A stretch of 64,000 bases of DNA from CAZIVP01 sp964542915 (GTDB taxonomy: Bacteria; Calditrichota; Calditrichia; Calditrichales; Calditrichaceae), in the NCBI GenBank assembly GCA_964542915.1, contig CAZIVP010000004.1, positions 1-64,000 on the forward strand, in the 5' to 3' direction. The notes below the pieces were generated by a model that was not told the origin of the DNA, did not search any database, and was given only the letters and a program-made list of their open reading frames with translations. The stretch's first letter is position 1; every line of letters begins with the position of its first letter. The position numbers and the translations under genes are program-made. Positions 36,293-45,657 of this stretch are shown here, in pieces.

Positions 36293-39200
36293 ATGTTAAA
36301 AAAGATCATCGAAGCCTCGGTCAATAATCGGGCACTTGTTATCATATTAACGGCCATGGTTGCGCTGGGCGGCATCTACGCCATGTACAACACGCCGGTG
36401 GACGCCATACCGGATTTGAGCGACGTCCAGGTTATCGTGTTAACCGAATATCCGGGCCAGGCGCCGCAGGTGGTGGAAGATCAGGTGACCTATCCCTTAA
36501 CCAGCGCCATGCTGGCCGTCCCTTATGCCAAAGCGGTGCGCGGCTATTCCTTTTTCGGATTGTCGTTCGTTTATATCATTTTCGAGGACGGTACGGATTT
36601 GTACTGGGCGCGCAGCCGCGTTCTGGAATATCTGAACTATGTTTCCAAACGCTTACCCGAAGGAGTAACGCCCACGCTGGGCCCGGACGCCACCGGCGTC
36701 GGCTGGGTTTATGAATACGTGCTGGACGGCGGCGATCAGCATAACCTGCAGGAACTGCGGTCGATTCAGGATTGGTACCTGCGTTATGAGCTGACCGGCG
36801 TTAAGGGCGTGGCCGAGGTAGCCAGTATCGGCGGCCATGTGAAACAGTATCAGGTGGAAGTGGATCCCAATAAACTACTGGCCTACGATATTCCGCTCAG
36901 TAAAGTGAAAAAAGCGATTAAAAACAGTAACAACGACGTGGGCGGTCGTCTGGTGGAAATGGCGGAGACGGAATTTATGGTGCGCGGCCTCGGCTATATT
37001 AAGTCCATAGAAGATCTGGAGAATGTGCCGCTGGGCGTGGATGAAAACGGAACGCCGGTGTTGGTGGAACATATCGCCAATGTAACCATAGGCCCGGAGT
37101 TACGGCGCGGCGTGGCCGAATGGAACGGCGAAGGCGAAACCGTGGGCGGCATCGTGGTGATGCGTTCGGGCGAGAACGCGCTCAAAACCATCGACCGCGT
37201 AAAACAAAAATTGCAGGACCTTGAAAAAGGTTTGCCCGAGGGCGTAAAAATCATACCCGCTTACGATCGATCCAGCCTCATACAGCGGGCCATCGATAAT
37301 CTCAAGGGTAAATTGCTGGAAGAGTTGCTGGCCGTGGCGCTGGTCAGCATCCTGTTTTTACTGCATTTCCGCAGCGCGTTTGTGGCCCTGTTTACCCTGC
37401 CGATGGGCATTCTCATTTCGTTTCTGGTGATGTATTTTCAGGGCATTAACGCCAATATTATGTCGCTGAGCGGGATTGCCATCGCTATCGGCGCTATGGT
37501 GGATGCGGCCATCGTTATGATCGAGAACGCTCACAAACACATCGAACGCGACGGCGATAAGAAGGACCGCTGGCAAATTATCATCGATTCTTCCAAAGAG
37601 GTCGGGCCGGCGCTGTTCTATTCTTTGCTCATTATTACCCTGTCCTTTCTGCCGGTGTTTTCGTTGCAGGCGCAGGAAGGACGCCTTTTCAAACCGCTGG
37701 CATTCACCAAAACGTACGCCATGGCCGCCGCGGCTATTCTGGCGGTGACCATCACGCCCGTTTTGATGGGATTCTTTATCCGCGGCAAGATTCGTTCCGA
37801 ACGCCAAAATCCCATCAGTCGTTTCCTTGTGCGCATCTATCAACCGGTCATTCGGCTGGTGTTGCGCTTTCGCTGGCTAACCATCGCCGTCGCCGTCGTA
37901 ATTCTGACGTTAACGGTTGTACCCTTACAAAAAATCGGATCGGAGTTCATGCCGCCGCTGAACGAGGGCGATTTGCTCTACATGCCGACCACCGATCCCG
38001 GCCTCAGCATCACCAAAGCCAGGGAGTTATTGCAACAAACGGACAAAATCATCAAAAGCTTTCCCGAAGTGCAGCATGTTTTCGGCAAGATCGGGCGGGC
38101 GGAAACCGCCACCGATCCGGCGCCGTTATCCATGATCGAAACAACAATTATGCTTAAACCCAGGGACGAATGGCGCGAGGGCATGACCATGGACAAACTG
38201 GTGCGGGAACTGGACCAATCCATCCAGTTCCCGGGCCTGACCAATTCATGGACCATGCCCATCAAAACCCGCATCGATATGCTTTCCACGGGCATCAAGA
38301 CGCCGGTCGGTATTAAAATCATGGGACCGGATTTAAAGACGCTGTCGGATTTGGGTCAGGAGATTACCGCCGTGTTAAAAGATGTGGAGGGAACGCAAAG
38401 CGTGTTTCCCGATAAAACCGTGGGCGGAAACTTTCTCGATTTCGATATCGACCGCGAAAAAGCCGCCCGCTACGGCTTAACCGTGGGCGATGTGCAGGAT
38501 GTGATTATGTCCGCGGTCGGCGGTATGAACGTTACCCAAACTGTAGAGGGCTTGGAACGTTATCCCGTCAACGTGCGCTACAGCCGGGAATTGCGCGATA
38601 ATATCAGCTCTCTAAAACGGGTGTTGATCAGCACGCCGACCGGCGCGCAGATACCGATCAGCCATGTGGCCGATATTGAAATCACAAAGGGCCCGCCGGT
38701 GATTAAAAGCGAAAACGCCCGCCGCACTTCCTGGCTCTATGTGGACCTGCGCGATATCGATGTGGGAACGTATGTGCAGAACGCCAAAGAGGTGATCAAC
38801 AGAGAGGTGGATTTTCCGGAAGGATATAGCGTGGTCTGGTCGGGACAGTACGAATATATGAAACGCGCCGAACAACGCTTGCAAATTGTAGTGCCGCTGA
38901 CGCTGGTCATCATACTGCTGTTGCTTTATTTCAATTTCAGGAATTTCACCGAAAGTTTCATCGTGATGCTGTCTTTGCCGTTTTCGCTGATCGGCGGCAT
39001 CTGGTTCATTTATCTGCTCGGTTATAATTTCAGCGTTGCGGTGGGCGTCGGGTTTATTGCATTAGCCGGACTGGCGGCGGAAACCGGCGTGGTGATGCTG
39101 GTTTATCTGGACAATGTGTTCAAAGATTGGAAAAACGAAGGCCGCCTGCGCAGCGTGAACGATCTGCATGGCGTTGTTATCGAAGGCGCCGTGGAACGTG

Positions 39201-39457
39201 TGCGGCCCAAACTGATGACCGTTCTCACCACCATGATCGGTTTGATGCCGATTTTATATGGCGTGGGCGCCGGTTCGCAAACCATGAAGCGCATCGCCGC
39301 GCCCATGGTCGGCGGCATGGTTTCATCTACGATATTAACCCTGATCGTTATCCCGGCCATTTACTATTTGTGGAAATCCCGCGAAGTAAAGCGGCTGGCT
39401 GAGCAATATGAAGAAGCGAACGATGAGGCGGACCATGATGAGGATGGAGACGAATAG
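36293..39457 (+). CDS. cusA: CusA-like heavy-metal RND efflux transporter
   Basis: A 1,054-residue inner-membrane proton-driven pump of the HME-RND (CusA/CzcA) family. It starts 'MLKKIIEASVNNRALVIILT' and has the family signatures 'VDAIPDLSDVQVIV', 'VRGYSFFGLSFVYIIFEDGT', 'DATGVGWVYEYVLD' and helix 4 'AIAIGAMVDAAIVMIENAHK', which carries the proton-relay Asp and Glu. 'IKTPVGIKIMGPDLKTL' is in the second porter half. The Met-containing signatures favour monovalent Cu/Ag export over Zn/Co, which also fits the adaptor. It closes the tripartite set; the C-terminus is acidic. Confidence 0.95.
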   Translation: MLKKIIEASVNNRALVIILTAMVALGGIYAMYNTPVDAIPDLSDVQVIVLTEYPGQAPQVVEDQVTYPLTSAMLAVPYAKAVRGYSFFGLSFVYIIFEDGTDLYWARSRVLEYLNYVSKRLPEGVTPTLGPDATGVGWVYEYVLDGGDQHNLQELRSIQDWYLRYELTGVKGVAEVASIGGHVKQYQVEVDPNKLLAYDIPLSKVKKAIKNSNNDVGGRLVEMAETEFMVRGLGYIKSIEDLENVPLGVDENGTPVLVEHIANVTIGPELRRGVAEWNGEGETVGGIVVMRSGENALKTIDRVKQKLQDLEKGLPEGVKIIPAYDRSSLIQRAIDNLKGKLLEELLAVALVSILFLLHFRSAFVALFTLPMGILISFLVMYFQGINANIMSLSGIAIAIGAMVDAAIVMIENAHKHIERDGDKKDRWQIIIDSSKEVGPALFYSLLIITLSFLPVFSLQAQEGRLFKPLAFTKTYAMAAAAILAVTITPVLMGFFIRGKIRSERQNPISRFLVRIYQPVIRLVLRFRWLTIAVAVVILTLTVVPLQKIGSEFMPPLNEGDLLYMPTTDPGLSITKARELLQQTDKIIKSFPEVQHVFGKIGRAETATDPAPLSMIETTIMLKPRDEWREGMTMDKLVRELDQSIQFPGLTNSWTMPIKTRIDMLSTGIKTPVGIKIMGPDLKTLSDLGQEITAVLKDVEGTQSVFPDKTVGGNFLDFDIDREKAARYGLTVGDVQDVIMSAVGGMNVTQTVEGLERYPVNVRYSRELRDNISSLKRVLISTPTGAQIPISHVADIEITKGPPVIKSENARRTSWLYVDLRDIDVGTYVQNAKEVINREVDFPEGYSVVWSGQYEYMKRAEQRLQIVVPLTLVIILLLLYFNFRNFTESFIVMLSLPFSLIGGIWFIYLLGYNFSVAVGVGFIALAGLAAETGVVMLVYLDNVFKDWKNEGRLRSVNDLHGVVIEGAVERVRPKLMTVLTTMIGLMPILYGVGAGSQTMKRIAAPMVGGMVSSTILTLIVIPAIYYLWKSREVKRLAEQYEEANDEADHDEDGDE

Positions 39458-39707
39458 GGCTTGTTAGTGATAGGGAGTTTGCGACCGACCGAAGCAATCT
39501 TAAGGCATAAGCCTGCTTCGCTTAGGATTCTGGCAAAGTTACAAAGCGACGCTTTTGGCGCCGTCCCTCGGGATAGACAAATTATTATAAGGCCGTTTGG
39601 GACAGCGCCGTTTTCAAAGTTTAGAAACGCGTCCCGATCGGATTGGAATAAAAAGCAAAAATTTCACGACTAAGGCAGTACACGCATTTTAATAGAGGAA
39701 TAAGAGT

Positions 39708-40049
39708 ATGAAAGAAATCAAAGCGTATATCCGCTCGGAGAAAGCCGAAAAAGTGATCGAAACCCTGAACGCGTTGAACGTTTGCGATATGACGCTGATC
39801 GACGTTATGGGTCTCGGTAAGCATCTGGCCGATCCGAAAGAGGCGAAATATTCAGTCCATGTTGTAGAAAAATATTCCGAAATCGCCAAAATCGAAATCG
39901 TTTGTAAGGCCGAACTGGTGGACAATATCGTCGAAACCATTCGTAAAACGGCTTATACCGGTTTAAAGGGCGACGGCATGATTTACGTAACCGCCGTGGA
40001 AATGGCCGTCAAGATACGCAGCGGCGCGGTGGGAGCGCAGGCTTTATGA
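39708..40049 (+). CDS. PII-like signal protein beside the RND pump
   Basis: A 113-residue protein of the PII (GlnB) superfamily. It keeps the core pattern 'MKEIKAYIRSEKAEKVIETL', 'KIEIVCKAELVDNIVETI' and the C-terminal 'GDGMIYVTAVEMAVKIRSG'. The T-loop region ('GLGKHLADPKEAKYS') is short and lacks the uridylylated tyrosine motif of true GlnB. A separate PII group has been described next to metal RND pumps; the position here, 250 bp after the CusA-like gene, fits it. Role probably in sensing or trimming pump activity, not nitrogen control; this is inference. Confidence 0.85.
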   Translation: MKEIKAYIRSEKAEKVIETLNALNVCDMTLIDVMGLGKHLADPKEAKYSVHVVEKYSEIAKIEIVCKAELVDNIVETIRKTAYTGLKGDGMIYVTAVEMAVKIRSGAVGAQAL

Positions 40050-40172
40050 CGGATTTGCCGCATAAACGGATTTTAATTGGAATGACGAATCGAAATATTT
40101 TACCAAACATGCAAAATTCGTTAGATTCCAATTTATTTTTAAACACAATGAATTATCGGAAAGGATTGAATA

Positions 40173-42413
40173 ATGCTGGGTACATTTTCCATATACATGG
40201 CCTTGTTAGCCACGGCGCTTTCGGCTTTCTTTTATTTCATGAACGCCCGGACGGCCGATGGGACGGGCCGTAAAAAGAAGCAAGCAGATGAGCGCGCCGC
40301 CTTCCATCTGCAGATGGGTCGCAAACTGTATTATGTGATGACTCTGCTGGTGATCGCGGCATCCGTTTATCTGTGGTATCTGATTTTTAGCCATCAATTC
40401 CAGTTTGAATATGTTTATCGATATTCCTCGCGCGATCTGGGCATCGGTTATCTTGTTTCGACATTCTGGGCCGGGCAGGAGGGCTCGTTTCTGTTCTGGG
40501 CGCTGATGCTGGCTTTCATGGGTCTTTTCTTAATACGAACCGCAAAGCAGTTCGAGTCGTGGTCCATGGTATTTGTCAATATCGTGCAGGCGGCGTTTCT
40601 GCTTTTGCTGATCAAGGCCAGCCCGTTTAAACAGATGGGTCAGGTTCCGCCGGACGGCGCGGGCCTGAATCCGTTGCTGCAAAATTTTTGGATGGTGATC
40701 CATCCGCCGGTGCTCTTTCTGGGCTATGCCGCGGTTACGCTGCCGTTCGCCCTCGGGTTGTCCGCCCTTATCCAGCGCAATTATAAAGATTGGGTGCGGA
40801 TAGCCTTTCCATGGACGCTGTTCGCCTCGGTTACCCTTGGCGCGGGCATTATCATCGGCGCCTTCTGGGCCTACGAAGTGCTCGGATGGGGCGGCTACTG
40901 GGGCTGGGACCCGGTTGAGAATTCTTCACTGATCGCATGGCTGGCGGTTCTGGCGCTGTTTCACAGTTTAGTCGTTACCCGCCGTAATAATGCGCTGCAC
41001 CGGACCAGTTTGGCTCTGACCGTCATTTCGTTCGTGCTGGTTTTATATGCCACCTTTTTGACGCGTTCCGGCGTGCTGGCCGATTTTTCGGTGCATTCGT
41101 TCACCAATCTGGGCATTAACGGTTATTTGATCATTTATCAAATCGCCGCGCTGGCCGGCGGATTGGGTCTGCTCGTTTACCGCCGCGACGAGATTCCGTA
41201 CCAGCGCATCGATTTCAGCGGATTAACCAAAGAGAATGCGCTGGCCGGGACGGTCATCTTGCTGCTTTTTTCGGGATTTTTAACGCTGCTGGGCACATCA
41301 TCGCCCATTTTATCCGGCTTGGTCGGCGAAGCTTCCCAGGTGGATATCAGTTTTTACAACCGGGTTAATTTACCCTTGGGCATTTTAATGGCGCTGCTTT
41401 TGGGCATCGCGCCGTTTTTGAACTGGAAGTATGAACAACTTAGCGTTCTGTTAAAGCGCCTGATCATCTCGGCCGTGCTTGCGGCGGCGGTCGTGGTTAT
41501 GGCGATCCTCGCCGATGTCGGCGGTTTCGCCATGTTGTTATTCCTCGGCGGCGCCGCTTTCGGTTTGAGCAGTAACGCCATCGTTGGTTTGCAACGCTTG
41601 CAGCAAAGCGGCTGGCGATTCTTAGCGGCGCCGGTTTCGCACATCGGATTAGGTTTGATGTTCATAGGCATCGTCGTTTCGGGTAATATGACCGAGCAGC
41701 AACGGGTGATGCTGCCGCGCGGCGAAACCGTGGAAACGATGGGCATCGCCCTGAATTACCGCCAGGATTTCCAACACCCTGACGGTAAAAACGGCATGGT
41801 TATCCAGGTGCAAAAGGGCGACGAGCGTTTCGAAGCGCGTCCGAGGCTGTACCACAACACCTACACCCGCAGTGAGATGCGCGAACCACACGTCAAGCGC
41901 GGCATTTTTTCAGATTTGTATATTTCACCGTTACAAAAACAACAGGCCAACGCCCATTCCGAAGAGAATCACCTGGTTCTGGAAAAAGGGCAGAAACGGG
42001 AATTTGCCGGTTTCGAGATCGAGTTTGTGGCCTTCGATATGTCCAGTCACGGAAGCCGGGACGCCTTTCAGATCGGCGCCAAATTGCTTTTGCGCAAAGA
42101 CGGAAAAGAGTATTCGGCGACGCCCGCCCTTGTGATGGAGCAGGGCAAACGGCGCGCCCATCCTGCGGAACTGGAATTACCCAATCCGGGAAAAATATCG
42201 ATCAATCTGGAAAATTTGAACGCCGATCAGAAGAAAATTCTGCTTCATTTCCACGGCTTAAATACAAACAAAAGCAGCGCAGCGGATCAAACGCAGGCGC
42301 GATTACTGGTGGAAGTCAGCCGCAAGCCGTTTATGAATGTATTGTGGTTTGGATCGATTTTGCTGACCCTGGGTACGATCATCGCCTTTAAACGGCGGGC
42401 TGAAGAAGTTTAA
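40173..42413 (+). CDS. ccmF: CcmF-type haem lyase subunit for cytochrome c maturation
   Basis: A 746-residue polytopic protein of the haem-handling family. The tryptophan-rich WWD motif is 'WGGYWGWDPVENSSLIAWL' (about residue 239 on). Upstream 'ATLPFALGLSALIQ' and 'MVIHPPVLFLGYAAV' supply conserved His regions; 'ATFLTRSGVLADFSVHSF' is the CcmF signature after the motif. A periplasmic domain lies near the C-terminus and a last helix at 'FMNVLWFGSILLTLGTIIA'. It attaches haem to CxxCH sites, so it could serve the multihaem proteins at 25-28 kb. Other ccm genes are not in the window. Confidence 0.93.
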   Translation: MLGTFSIYMALLATALSAFFYFMNARTADGTGRKKKQADERAAFHLQMGRKLYYVMTLLVIAASVYLWYLIFSHQFQFEYVYRYSSRDLGIGYLVSTFWAGQEGSFLFWALMLAFMGLFLIRTAKQFESWSMVFVNIVQAAFLLLLIKASPFKQMGQVPPDGAGLNPLLQNFWMVIHPPVLFLGYAAVTLPFALGLSALIQRNYKDWVRIAFPWTLFASVTLGAGIIIGAFWAYEVLGWGGYWGWDPVENSSLIAWLAVLALFHSLVVTRRNNALHRTSLALTVISFVLVLYATFLTRSGVLADFSVHSFTNLGINGYLIIYQIAALAGGLGLLVYRRDEIPYQRIDFSGLTKENALAGTVILLLFSGFLTLLGTSSPILSGLVGEASQVDISFYNRVNLPLGILMALLLGIAPFLNWKYEQLSVLLKRLIISAVLAAAVVVMAILADVGGFAMLLFLGGAAFGLSSNAIVGLQRLQQSGWRFLAAPVSHIGLGLMFIGIVVSGNMTEQQRVMLPRGETVETMGIALNYRQDFQHPDGKNGMVIQVQKGDERFEARPRLYHNTYTRSEMREPHVKRGIFSDLYISPLQKQQANAHSEENHLVLEKGQKREFAGFEIEFVAFDMSSHGSRDAFQIGAKLLLRKDGKEYSATPALVMEQGKRRAHPAELELPNPGKISINLENLNADQKKILLHFHGLNTNKSSAADQTQARLLVEVSRKPFMNVLWFGSILLTLGTIIAFKRRAEEV

Positions 42414-42439
42414 AGCATTTATACAGAAAGATAAACGCT

Positions 42440-42976
42440 ATGATTCGAATTGGCTTCCTTTTAATGACGGTACTGTTTATAAAAATCCTTCCTGCGCAAC
42501 ACCATCATCATGGCGACCGTACGCCGTACAGCTCATTTACAGACCGACCTGTCAAGGCCCTCTCTGAGAGCGAACTCAAGGGCTATCACAATGGGCGCGG
42601 CATGGGTATGGCCCTGGCCGCCGAATTGAACGGTTATCCGGGTCCCAAACACGTGCTCGAGCTGGCCGATTCTCTGAATTTGAAACCGGAACAACAGAAA
42701 AAAATCCGGCAATCTTATGATCACATGCATGAACAAGCCGTCAACCTGGGCCGACGTATTATTCAACATGAACGGCGCCTGGATTCTTTGTTTGCTTCAC
42801 AAAATATCGATGCCGGGGCCCTGGAACGATTAACCGGAAAAATTGCTGATCTGAAGGGTCGTTTACGTTTGACCCACCTGAGCGCCCATCTGGAAATGAA
42901 ATCCGTTTTAAGCCGCCGGCAAGTTAAACGGTATCAAATGCTGCGCGGATACCATGACCGTCACGGCAACCATTAG
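42440..42976 (+). CDS. CpxP/Spy/ZraP-like periplasmic metal-sensor protein
   Basis: A 178-residue exported protein. The signal peptide is 'MIRIGFLLMTVLFIKILPAQ', directly followed by His residues ('HHHHGDRTPY'). The core has 'LADSLNLKPEQQKKIRQSYD', the LTxxQ-type motif of the CpxP/Spy/ZraP group, and long helices with His-rich ends ('GYHDRHGNH'). Such proteins bind metal or act as periplasmic chaperones under envelope stress. It lies 26 bp after ccmF. A second, Met-rich relative is found at 46764. Confidence 0.8.
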   Translation: MIRIGFLLMTVLFIKILPAQHHHHGDRTPYSSFTDRPVKALSESELKGYHNGRGMGMALAAELNGYPGPKHVLELADSLNLKPEQQKKIRQSYDHMHEQAVNLGRRIIQHERRLDSLFASQNIDAGALERLTGKIADLKGRLRLTHLSAHLEMKSVLSRRQVKRYQMLRGYHDRHGNH

Positions 42977-43099
42977 CATCGCCGCTTCTTTCGGTTGTTG
43001 CGAATCAACCGCTCGCTGTCATTAAAAATCAAACCGACATCTCTCGCGGGCGCCCACTTCACTACAATTTATTTTTAATGTAGATTATTGTTAACGGTC

Positions 43100-43115
43100 T
43101 GTAGAATATTCTACA
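43100..43115. promoter_or_regulatory. 16-bp palindromic site, copy 2
   Basis: TGTAGAATATTCTACA is a perfect 16-bp palindrome. The same sequence with one change lies at 32609. Its centre is about 99 bp upstream of the -12 part of a sigma-54-like element and about 143 bp before the SHOCT gene. Confidence 0.65.
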
Positions 43116-43192
43116 AAGCGATGCTTGTCACGCAATTCCTTAAATCGCCTAAGTTCTTTAATAACAACATGAAAGGCTTTTTTAAATATTCG

Positions 43193-43208
43193 TGGCATGA
43201 TGATTGTA
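43193..43208 (+). promoter_or_regulatory. Sigma-54-like promoter upstream of the SHOCT/P-type ATPase block
   Basis: TGGCATGATGATTGTA fits TGGCAY-N5-TTGC except for GT in the last pair, the same deviation as at 32733. GG-to-GT spacing is exactly ten. Predicted transcript start is near 43218, ~32 bp before the ATG at 43250. Confidence 0.6.
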
Positions 43209-43249
43209 GTTTAGAGTATAAATGAACATCAACATGAAAGGAGTACATC

Positions 43250-43459
43250 ATGCACGGTTTTGGAATGGGCTTTGGCTGGCTATTGTGGATCATCGTTATC
43301 ATTGGATTGGTCTGGATCGTTGCAAACGGTTTTAACCGGCAGGGCGCCGAAAGCGCCCGTAAGGAAGATTCCTCACTGGAAATCCTCAATAAACGCTATG
43401 CCCGCGGCGAAATCAGTACGGAAGAATTCGAGCGTATGAAACGGGAATTGTCGTCATAA
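43250..43459 (+). CDS. Small SHOCT-domain membrane protein
   Basis: A 69-residue protein with one N-terminal membrane helix ('WLLWIIVIIGLVWIVANGF') and a C-terminal SHOCT domain, 'EILNKRYARGEISTEEFERM'. The ribosome site AAAGGAG lies 7 bp upstream. Such proteins are frequent beside copper P-type ATPases; their role is not established. It is the first gene after the second palindrome/sigma-54-like pair. Confidence 0.88.
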   Translation: MHGFGMGFGWLLWIIVIIGLVWIVANGFNRQGAESARKEDSSLEILNKRYARGEISTEEFERMKRELSS

Positions 43460-43516
43460 CCGGAAATAACCATTTATGCTGATCATTGCTATTACACAGA
43501 AGTAGATTCAAAAGTT

Positions 43517-43542
43517 GAACGGTTGAATGATTGAATGGATGA
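43517..43542 (+). repeat. 26-bp intergenic repeat, copy 2
   Basis: Matches the minus-strand sequence of 7725-7750 at 24 of 26 bases and continues into further degenerate TGAATGAAT units. It lies between the SHOCT gene and the P-type ATPase gene. Confidence 0.6.
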
Positions 43543-43614
43543 ATGAATCTGAGAATAAATCACGCTATGTGGTGTTAAATGTAGTTTAAATAACGTAAAC
43601 CTAAGGTATAAACA

Positions 43615-45633
43615 ATGGACAACCACCATCACGAACCACACAAACATGAACATGATCATCATCAACATCATGATCACGCCGGGCATCACGCTCAAATGGT
43701 TGCCGATTTCCGCAAACGGTTTTGGATTTCGCTGATTCTGACCATACCCATACTGATCTTGTCGCCCATGATCCAGAATTTTTTGGGGTTGGGCGAAGCC
43801 CTTCGGTTTCCGGGCGATTTGTTCATCAATTTTATCGTTTCAACGGCCGTGTTCATCTACGGCGGCTGGCCGTTTTTAACAGGTCTTTTCGATGAACTGC
43901 GCCAAAAGAATCCGGGTATGATGACCCTGATCGCCCTGGCCATCGCTGTGGCTTATTTTTACAGCAGCGCCGTTGTTTTCGGCGTACCCGGTAAAATCTT
44001 TTTCTGGGAACTGGCTACATTGATCGACATTATGCTGCTGGGACACTGGATCGAGATGAAATCGGTCATGGGCGCATCACGGGCGTTGGAAGAGCTGGCC
44101 AGGCTGATGCCTTCCGAGGCTCACAAGATGATGGATGACGGCAGCGTAAGGGATGTGCCGCTCGATCAATTGCACGCCGGCGACCGGGTTCTTATCAAAC
44201 CGGGCGAAAAGATTCCCGCCGATGGTAAAGTGGTTGAGGGAGAAACATCGGTTAACGAGGCGATGATTACCGGAGAATCCAAACCGGTATCCAAAACCGA
44301 AGGCGGTAAAGTGATTGGCGGCGCCATCAACGGCGAAGGGTCCATCACAGTGGAAGTGGAAAAGACCGGCAAAGATTCTTTTCTTTCGCAGGTGATCGAT
44401 CTGGTGCGGGAGGCGCAGGCAAGCAAATCCAAAACCCAGGACCTGGCCAACCGCGCCGCATTTTGGCTGACGATCATTGCTATTACGGCCGGCGCTATCA
44501 CCATGTTTGTCTGGCTGGGCATTGTACACCAGGATTTTGTCTTTGCTTTGGAACGCACCGTTACCGTCATGGTGATTACGTGTCCGCACGCCTTGGGTTT
44601 GGCTCTACCGTTGGTGGTCGCCGTATCCACAGCCATTTCGGCGCGCAACGGCTTGTTAATCCGCAATCGGGCGGCTTTTGAAGCGTCGCGTCATTTGCAG
44701 GCCATCATATTCGATAAAACGGGAACGTTAACGCAGGGTCAATTTGGCGTCACCGACACTATCGCTTTTGACGGTAAATTGGAAGAATCCGAGTTGCTGG
44801 CTTATGCCGCTGCTGTGGAACAACACTCCGAACATCCCATTGCCAAAGGTATCGTTAATGCTGTGCAAAACCTAAAACCGATTTCGGACTTCAAATCCAT
44901 TCCCGGCAAAGGGGCGCAGGCTAATGTGGAAGGAAATGAAGTGAAAGTGGTTAGCCCGGGCTATCTGCGTGAACATCAAATCGAATTTCATAACAGTAGA
45001 ATCGACCAATTAAATGCCCAGGGTAAAACCGTCGTCTATGTGTTGTTGAATGGTGAGCTGCAGGGCGCTATTGCATTGGCGGATATGATCCGGCCCGAGT
45101 CCAAACAGGCCATTAAACGTCTGAAGGAAATGGGCATCCGGACCATGATGCTCACAGGCGACAACAAACAGGTTGCCGATTATGTAGCCAAGGAATTGGG
45201 TTTGGATGATTACTTTGCCGAAGTGCTTCCCAATGAAAAAGCGGACAAAATTCAGGAAGTGCAGTCCCGTGGTTTAACTGTGGCTATGACCGGCGACGGC
45301 GTAAACGATGCGCCGGCGCTGGCCCAGGCCGATGTGGGCATTGCCATTGGCGCCGGCACAGATGTGGCCGTAGAAGCAGCGGATATCGTGCTGGTGCGCA
45401 GCAATCCTCAGGACGCGGTGGACATCATCGCCCTGGCTAAAGCCACCTATAAAAAAATGGTGCAGAATTTAGCGTGGGCTACCGGCTACAACGCCATTGC
45501 CATCCCGTTGGCGGCCGGCGTGCTGTTTGCGTACGGCATTATATTAAGCCCGGCCATGGGCGCCGTGCTGATGTCGTTGAGTACGGTAATCGTAGCCATC
45601 AACGCCCGCTTCTTAAAAGTAAAAAAAGAGTAA
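43615..45633 (+). CDS. copB: P1B-type ATPase with CPH motif (CopB-like Cu/Ag exporter)
   Basis: A 672-residue metal-pumping ATPase. The first 27 residues are extremely His-rich ('MDNHHHEPHKHEHDHHQHH'), and there is no CxxC heavy-metal-associated domain. The membrane metal site is C323-P324-H325 ('VITCPHALGLALPLVV'), characteristic of the CopB (P1B-3) class. The phosphorylated Asp is D367 in 'FDKTGTLTQG'; 'TGES' and 'MTGDGVNDAPALAQADVG' complete the actuator and hinge. It exports copper or silver from the cytosol and complements the periplasmic Cus-type pump. It lies in the block that follows the second sigma-54-like site. Confidence 0.95.
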   Translation: MDNHHHEPHKHEHDHHQHHDHAGHHAQMVADFRKRFWISLILTIPILILSPMIQNFLGLGEALRFPGDLFINFIVSTAVFIYGGWPFLTGLFDELRQKNPGMMTLIALAIAVAYFYSSAVVFGVPGKIFFWELATLIDIMLLGHWIEMKSVMGASRALEELARLMPSEAHKMMDDGSVRDVPLDQLHAGDRVLIKPGEKIPADGKVVEGETSVNEAMITGESKPVSKTEGGKVIGGAINGEGSITVEVEKTGKDSFLSQVIDLVREAQASKSKTQDLANRAAFWLTIIAITAGAITMFVWLGIVHQDFVFALERTVTVMVITCPHALGLALPLVVAVSTAISARNGLLIRNRAAFEASRHLQAIIFDKTGTLTQGQFGVTDTIAFDGKLEESELLAYAAAVEQHSEHPIAKGIVNAVQNLKPISDFKSIPGKGAQANVEGNEVKVVSPGYLREHQIEFHNSRIDQLNAQGKTVVYVLLNGELQGAIALADMIRPESKQAIKRLKEMGIRTMMLTGDNKQVADYVAKELGLDDYFAEVLPNEKADKIQEVQSRGLTVAMTGDGVNDAPALAQADVGIAIGAGTDVAVEAADIVLVRSNPQDAVDIIALAKATYKKMVQNLAWATGYNAIAIPLAAGVLFAYGIILSPAMGAVLMSLSTVIVAINARFLKVKKE

Positions 45634-45657
45634 ATATTTTTATTAAAGGGAGGCATT

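Noticed and set aside
39461..39673. Short open frame between the CusA-like and PII-like genes
   Set aside because: 70 residues, low-complexity character, no ribosome site and no domain.
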